From Alphaproteobacteria bacterium (GTDB taxonomy: Bacteria; Pseudomonadota; Alphaproteobacteria; G02398745; G023898745): 64,000 nt of DNA. Within the stretch, counting starts at the first letter, position 1, and every line of letters starts with the position of its first letter. The stretch lies in assembly GCA_023898745.1 (NCBI GenBank), contig CP060237.1, positions 496,001-560,000 of the forward strand, in the 5' to 3' direction. The notes below the pieces were generated by a model. It did not search any database. It saw only the letters and a list, made by a program, of their open reading frames with translations, and was not told where the DNA came from. This document shows, one piece after another, positions 59,810-64,000 of this stretch. A program made the translations under genes and the position numbers.

Positions 59810-60427
59810 ATGTACAAATCCGGTGACGTAGAAGTTAACTACAGAGGAGAATTATACAAAACTGACTATCTCGATTGGTATAAACAAGCCGTTGAAAAGG
59901 GTGGGCACGCAACACCCACATGGGTGATTGATATTAATCAGCAGCTTGCATCAGACATTAAAAATAACACCAACTTTTATCCTATTTATGCAACCACCAT
60001 AAAGTTCACAAGTGAGTTTTTATTTGCTGAGCATCATCTAGATCCACTGCAAATGAAACGCAGTGAAAACGTTGTGATGAAGCCAACACTGGTTGTGATT
60101 CCGCATGGGTTTTGCTTTGCAACATTATCAGATTATCAAAAACGTCAGGTTCCTGTGCCTATAACAATAAAGAAGTTTATCAACTGTGATAAAGCGCTTA
60201 TTGATCATTCACGGTATGATTTTCAACATGCCATTATCAATCATGTTGATCTAATTAATGGCGATGAAATTGCAGTGATTTTTACGTGTTACAATATTTC
60301 GATTCAGGAGTCGATTTACAATAATGCTGGAGTATATTTGGGTAATGTTGTAAAAGATCTTAACTACGCGCCTTTAAAGTCTCTTGTGAGTAAGGGGGTG
60401 AGTGTGGTTGCAGATGAGGTTGTGTAA
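59810..60427 (+). CDS. Hcp-like protein 3 (tentative)
   Basis: 205 residues. It has the family N-terminus (VNYRGELYKTDYLDWYKQAVEKG, WVIDINQQL) and C-terminus (YDFQHAIINHVDLINGDEIAVIFTCYNISIQESIYNNAGVYLGNVV) shared with the products at 36406 and 40084. The C-terminal strand pattern resembles the Hcp tube protein of type VI secretion. It is the longest of the three, with an added tail (LVSKGVSVVADEVV). No signal peptide. Confidence 0.5.
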   Translation: MYKSGDVEVNYRGELYKTDYLDWYKQAVEKGGHATPTWVIDINQQLASDIKNNTNFYPIYATTIKFTSEFLFAEHHLDPLQMKRSENVVMKPTLVVIPHGFCFATLSDYQKRQVPVPITIKKFINCDKALIDHSRYDFQHAIINHVDLINGDEIAVIFTCYNISIQESIYNNAGVYLGNVVKDLNYAPLKSLVSKGVSVVADEVV

Positions 60428-60432
60428 CACAC

Positions 60433-60495
60433 CGTCATTACGAGGAGCCAGCAACATGGTGATCCATAGATGGCCACGTTTCACTCACCATGACG
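60433..60495. repeat. Family A element
   Basis: CGTCATTACGAGGAGC...CACCATGACGG. Confidence 0.85.
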
Positions 60496-60499
60496 GAGG

Positions 60500-60997
60500 T
60501 CAATTCGCTATTAATAATTTCTCAATCTGATCTTTTGTTTCTTTGCAGACTTTTTCACAATCTCTGCACAATTCTTCACAATCTTTGCACTCATATGCGC
60601 TTATGAATAACATATCATTTTCAGGCTCTTTGTAAGATGCTTTTGCACAATGTGTTTTGCATGTTTTGCAGATTTTATAACACTCTCGCAGTTCATCTAT
60701 ACATACAGCCAATTTTTGTTGCATCTCTCTGAGTGCTTTTTTTTCTTTAATACTGCGTGTTGTTGCCTTGCAGCGATTGGCCGTACATAAACATTCCCTT
60801 GCGCAATTACGGCATTTTTCAAGACAGGCTTTTATTGCATCATAGTGCTGTCCTGCTGAGATATTTTGTGATGTTTTTTGGGACTGATTTGCGCATTCTT
60901 TACAAGCATTAGCTGTCGCTTTGCATTTTTGGCTGCATCGATATAGGATGTATTGTGTTTGGCTTGCTATGTCAGCAAGCAAAAATTGAAACAGCAT
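60500..60997 (-). CDS. Predicted exported Cys-rich four-helix protein, copper-storage (Csp/DUF326) type
   Basis: 165 residues with 20 Cys arranged as CxxxC and CxxC along helices (CLEKCRNCARECLC, CYKICKTCKTHC, CKDCEELCRDCEKVC). This matches the DUF326/Csp four-helix bundles that hold many Cu(I) ions, and in outline would detoxify or store copper. Csp1-type members are exported; this one starts MLFQFLLADIASQTQ, the short hydrophobic start. No copper regulator or exporter is nearby. Confidence 0.75.
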   Translation of the reverse strand: MLFQFLLADIASQTQYILYRCSQKCKATANACKECANQSQKTSQNISAGQHYDAIKACLEKCRNCARECLCTANRCKATTRSIKEKKALREMQQKLAVCIDELRECYKICKTCKTHCAKASYKEPENDMLFISAYECKDCEELCRDCEKVCKETKDQIEKLLIAN

Positions 60998-61060
60998 TAT
61001 AAATGTTAAGGGTATGTTATGAGATAAAATAATTTACAAAAATGAAAAAAGAGTTAAGTC

Positions 61061-63502
61061 TTAGCGCATCATGCTTTCAACTGTCTTTAATTCTGCCGTG
61101 AATTTTTCATAGGTCTCTTTTTTCTCTTCCCAAGCATCCGGTTTACTGAGTTTAAATTTTTCATTATCTAGCAGCGCTTTGGTTTTTGTCATGTCATTTT
61201 TGATTTTTGCTTGATGTGCTTGCAAGATCTGCATCACCTGTTCCATGTCATCCACCATGATATATATAACCTGTGTTTCAACAACAACGGGCACACCTGC
61301 CTTCACATCAGTCACAATCTCACCAGCTTTGAGAAAGTGCTTCAACATCTGTTTATCCACAGTTAACGTGCTTGGAATACTATATGTTAATCCACTTTTT
61401 AATCCAAGCAATCCCTTGATAGAGCGCACTTGTTCAATGATTTTCACCATGAGATCAATTTCATCAGATGCTTGACCTTGCAAAGTATTTTTAGGCCAAG
61501 TGTCAATATCTGTTTCTCCAAATTCCTCCAGCAATTTTGTTGTTACAAGTGGAATAACGGGATGCATAACTTTAAGCAGTATTTTATAAACATAAATCGG
61601 AACGTTTTCGTTGTCATCCAGTGTCTTAACACCTTCTAAATAGATATCACAAAAGGTATTCCAGAAAAATTCATAAAATGATTTTACTACAAGGTCAAAA
61701 CGATATGCATCTAGATGTGTTTCAACATCCTGGATAAATGTATGAAGTTTATCCAAAATCCAAAGATTGAGTGGCTGTGTCACTTTTCCCACAGCTTGAT
61801 TTTTAGATGCGGATAAAAAGCGTCCTGCATTCCACAATTTTGTAATAAAATGACTATAACCCTCAACGATTTTTTCACCAATATTAATATTGCGTCCAGG
61901 GATGGATAGGGCAGTTAAGCTGAGTCTTAAAGCGTCCGCGCCATATTTATCAATCAAATCTAGAGGATCAATCACATTGCCCTTAGATTTTGACATTTTG
62001 TTGCCTTTGGCATCGCGCACAAGGGCGTGAATATATACATCCTTAAAGGGCAATTGTTTCGTGCAGTAATACGACATCATTACCATACGTGCGACCCAGA
62101 AAAAGATAATATCGAATCCTGTAATCAAAACAGATGTTGGGAAATAATCTGTTAAATTATCTGGCCAACCTTGTGTAGAAAATGGCCAAAGAGCAGATGA
62201 AAACCACGTGTCTAGAACATCTGGGTCTTGCGTGAGAGTTACAGATGCTCCAGCTTTTTTCTGCGCTTCTTCTAAGGATTTTTCTACAAATATTTCACCA
62301 TTAGGTCCATAGTAAGCTGGGATGGTATGACCCCACCATAGTTGTCTAGAAACACACCACGGTTCTATATTTTGCAGGAAGTTTCCATATGTTGAAATCC
62401 AATGATCAGGGATAAAATTTGGCGGTTGCTCTAGAGCTTGTTTAGCCATGCTTTCCATGTTGCAGAACCATTGGGTTGTTAGTCTTGGTTCAATACGTTC
62501 ACCAGTTCTTTCACTGAATGGAACAGTGTGTGTAATGACCTCAACCTTCTCTAACAAATCCAATTCTTGCAAAAGTGTTTCAACTTCTTTTCGCGCGTCC
62601 AAAGGTTTTTGTCCATTCAAAAGCGGCACAGTTAATCGACCTTCGTCATCAATGATATCAATCATTGCTAGATCATGACGTTTACCTACTTCAAAGTCAT
62701 TGAAATCGTGAGCTGGCGTAATTTTCACAACACCTGATCCCTTCTCTGGATCTGCATGTTCATCTGCAATCACAGGTATTTTGCGGTCTGCAAGCGGGAT
62801 AAAAACAGTCTTGCCTTGATGTTGTTTTGCGTCTGGATGTACCGCAAGCGCCACGTCTGCAAAAATGGTTTCAGGCCTTGTTGTTGCTACAACAATATGT
62901 TCACCAGACGCATCTGCAACAGGGTAGCGAATATAATACATTTTGTCCTGAACGTCTTTGTTCACAACCTCAAGATCGGACAAAGCAGTTTTTAATTTAA
63001 AGTCAAAATTTACTAAGCGCTTATCGCGATAGAGCAATCCATCTTTGTACAATCTAACAAACACATCCGTTACAATTTTGGAAACATCGGGATCAAGCGT
63101 GAATTTTTTACGCTCCCAGTTTGGTAATATACCCAACTTTTCTTGTTGATTTTGAATGCTAGTTTGTGAATGATTTACCCAATCCCATGTTTTTTCTAAA
63201 AATTTTTCTTTTCCAATATCTTCTTTAGTGCCATCAAGTTTTGACTCTACGATAATTTGTGTTGCAATACCTGCATGATCTGTGCCTGGCTGCCACAAAA
63301 CATCAAACCCCTTTTGGCGTTTATATCGGCACAAAATATCTTGAAGTGTGTAGGTGAGGGCATGCCCCAAATGAAGAGATCCGGTAACATTTGGTGGAGG
63401 CATAATAATACAAAACTTTTCACCACCAGGATTTTGTTTTGGTTTGGATTTTTTGTAGATCTTGTCTTCATACTCTTTATGATTATAGCGTGATTCAAGC
63501 AT
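61061..63502 (-). CDS. valS: Valyl-tRNA synthetase
   Basis: Charges tRNA-Val and edits Thr. The 813-residue product has HLGH (residues 44-47, in PPPNVTGSLHLGHAL), KMSKSKGNV (about 500) and WQPGTDHAGIATQ. VATTRPETIFADVALAVHP and GSGVVKITPAHDFND mark the editing domain. The C-terminal coiled coil is present but short (LDNEKFKLSKPDAWEEKKETYEKF). It is shorter than the E. coli enzyme (951) but complete in motifs. Confidence 0.97.
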   Translation of the reverse strand: MLESRYNHKEYEDKIYKKSKPKQNPGGEKFCIIMPPPNVTGSLHLGHALTYTLQDILCRYKRQKGFDVLWQPGTDHAGIATQIIVESKLDGTKEDIGKEKFLEKTWDWVNHSQTSIQNQQEKLGILPNWERKKFTLDPDVSKIVTDVFVRLYKDGLLYRDKRLVNFDFKLKTALSDLEVVNKDVQDKMYYIRYPVADASGEHIVVATTRPETIFADVALAVHPDAKQHQGKTVFIPLADRKIPVIADEHADPEKGSGVVKITPAHDFNDFEVGKRHDLAMIDIIDDEGRLTVPLLNGQKPLDARKEVETLLQELDLLEKVEVITHTVPFSERTGERIEPRLTTQWFCNMESMAKQALEQPPNFIPDHWISTYGNFLQNIEPWCVSRQLWWGHTIPAYYGPNGEIFVEKSLEEAQKKAGASVTLTQDPDVLDTWFSSALWPFSTQGWPDNLTDYFPTSVLITGFDIIFFWVARMVMMSYYCTKQLPFKDVYIHALVRDAKGNKMSKSKGNVIDPLDLIDKYGADALRLSLTALSIPGRNINIGEKIVEGYSHFITKLWNAGRFLSASKNQAVGKVTQPLNLWILDKLHTFIQDVETHLDAYRFDLVVKSFYEFFWNTFCDIYLEGVKTLDDNENVPIYVYKILLKVMHPVIPLVTTKLLEEFGETDIDTWPKNTLQGQASDEIDLMVKIIEQVRSIKGLLGLKSGLTYSIPSTLTVDKQMLKHFLKAGEIVTDVKAGVPVVVETQVIYIMVDDMEQVMQILQAHQAKIKNDMTKTKALLDNEKFKLSKPDAWEEKKETYEKFTAELKTVESMMR

Positions 63503-63598
63503 GAGATTCTTAGGGTATTTTTTTCAATCATAGCATGGTTTTCGTGTGAATGGACGTAAAGAGTGGTTTTTGTCTTTAGTGAGATCTGAGCGAAACAC

Positions 63599-63613
63599 TT
63601 AACCATTTCTTAA
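63599..63613. promoter_or_regulatory. CtrA-type box TTAA-N7-TTAA
   Basis: TTAACCATTTCTTAA exactly matches the alphaproteobacterial CtrA consensus. It lies about 100 bases upstream of the valS start. One chance match in an AT-rich genome is possible. Confidence 0.35.
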
Positions 63614-63807
63614 AGCAATTTGGTGTCTAATGTCATCGTGGAGGTAGATCGTTCATTTTCGATCTTGTGTCGATCGACCATCGATCAAGAATCGATTCTT
63701 AACAGTTGAATTCCAAATTTAATTTTTTTATAGATTGTTTTTGTCCTGCTGAATTTTAGATTTCGTTTTTCAACCTTTCTTTGTTTTGCTTTTCGTTATT
63801 TTTTCTT

Positions 63808-63835
63808 TTTTCATAACTTTTAAAAGTTATGAAAA
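63808..63835. repeat. Perfect 28-bp palindrome
   Basis: The arms are TTTTCATAACTTTT and AAAAGTTATGAAAA with no loop. There is no U-tract in a useful place, so it does not look like a terminator. Confidence 0.8.
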
Positions 63836-63902
63836 GGATACGCCCAATCAAGCATATCCGATTTATATGTCTTCTAGTCCTTTACTTACACATCAAGGTT
63901 AA

Positions 63903-63996
63903 GAGACACAAAGCCACTGGGGGCGATGTTGCTGCTTCGGCATAGCATTCCGACACAACGTAAAAGTGATTGGATCCCCCAGCCGCTTTGTATCTC
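63903..63996. ncRNA. Possible structured RNA or long inverted repeat
   Basis: The arms GAGA, ACAAAGC and CTGGGGG pair with CCCCCAG, GCTTTGT and TCTC (18 pairs, two small internal loops), enclosing an inner hairpin with a TTCG tetraloop (TGCTTCGGCA). It matches no RNA family I know. It might be an RNA gene, a mobile-element end or part of something beyond the window. Confidence 0.35.
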
Positions 63997-64000
63997 CATA

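Larger units (their letters stand above)
63503..64000. other. Gene-free end of the window with a CtrA-like box, palindromes and a structured hairpin
   Basis: About 500 bases without a convincing gene. It contains TTAA-N7-TTAA (63599-63613), a GATC/ATCGAT-rich stretch with AAGAATCGATTCTT (63687-63700, two GANTC sites), a perfect 28-bp palindrome (63808-63835) and a long hairpin (63903-63996). It could hold an RNA gene or a regulatory/replication region; nothing decides. Confidence 0.5.

Noticed and set aside
15134..63502. Insertion sequences or prophage behind the repeats
   Set aside because: No transposase, integrase or phage structural gene (apart from the tentative Hcp-like family) was found; the repeats are short and non-coding in origin.
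63808..63835. Rho-independent terminator
   Set aside because: The stem is a loop-free AT palindrome and is not followed by a run of T on either strand in a useful position.

Overview
This AT-rich window looks like part of the chromosome of an obligately intracellular alphaproteobacterium of the Rickettsiales/Holosporales type. The signs are a MipZ-type division ATPase, an F0 cluster in the order a-c-b'-b, a bamE/yceD pair, two adjacent cysteine desulfurases, and OPA, MHS and EamA transporters of the kind such symbionts use. There are dozens of short palindromic elements between and inside genes. This assignment is inference from gene content; no rRNA gene is present to confirm it. No transposase, phage or CRISPR locus was found.

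Layout. 1-5374: three related predicted exported coiled-coil proteins and one small beta-barrel-like protein. 5463-8027: uvrA. 8020-14186 (minus): a 1812-residue protein with a nearly identical 1311-bp triplication, preceded by its barrel-like partner. 14306-18479: mipZ, an OPA transporter and F0 ATP synthase genes. 18754-22748: two more barrel/cargo gene pairs, one cargo ending in a eukaryotic-type CaaX box. 22816-31081: an SH3 protein, dut, two cysteine desulfurases, yceD, bamE, a lytic transglycosylase, ahpC and murE. 31113-33817 (minus): five tandem paralogues with an unrecognised small domain. 34044-49000: an AddA-like helicase, Hcp-like proteins, ftsB, holC, lolD, trxA, apaG, tRNA-Arg, secB, metG, prfB (programmed frameshift) and glyS. 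49160-60997: transporters, upp, rlpA, tsaD, aroK, bamD and unknown exported proteins. 61061-63502: valS, then about 500 bases without a gene.

How it fits together. Housekeeping genes are compact and often overlap (ahpC-murE, holC-lolD, secB-metG, aroK-tsaD). The accessory content is dominated by proteins that start directly with a very short hydrophobic stretch ending in Ala (about 6-10 residues, no basic n-region). The same start is found on a lytic transglycosylase, an SH3 protein, a papain-like hydrolase and a Cys-rich copper-protein relative, all members of normally exported families. I infer a compact export signal. Four of these proteins are translationally coupled to a small beta-barrel-like protein that begins at its first predicted strand. 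These cassettes, the five-gene cluster at 31-34 kb and the CaaX protein are the strongest candidates for undescribed biology.

The palindromic elements (families A, B and C) share CGTCAT/ATGACG ends. They sit in most intergenic gaps and are also inserted in frame inside uvrA, murE, the helicase (twice), metG and a lipoprotein signal peptide, as Rickettsia palindromic elements do.
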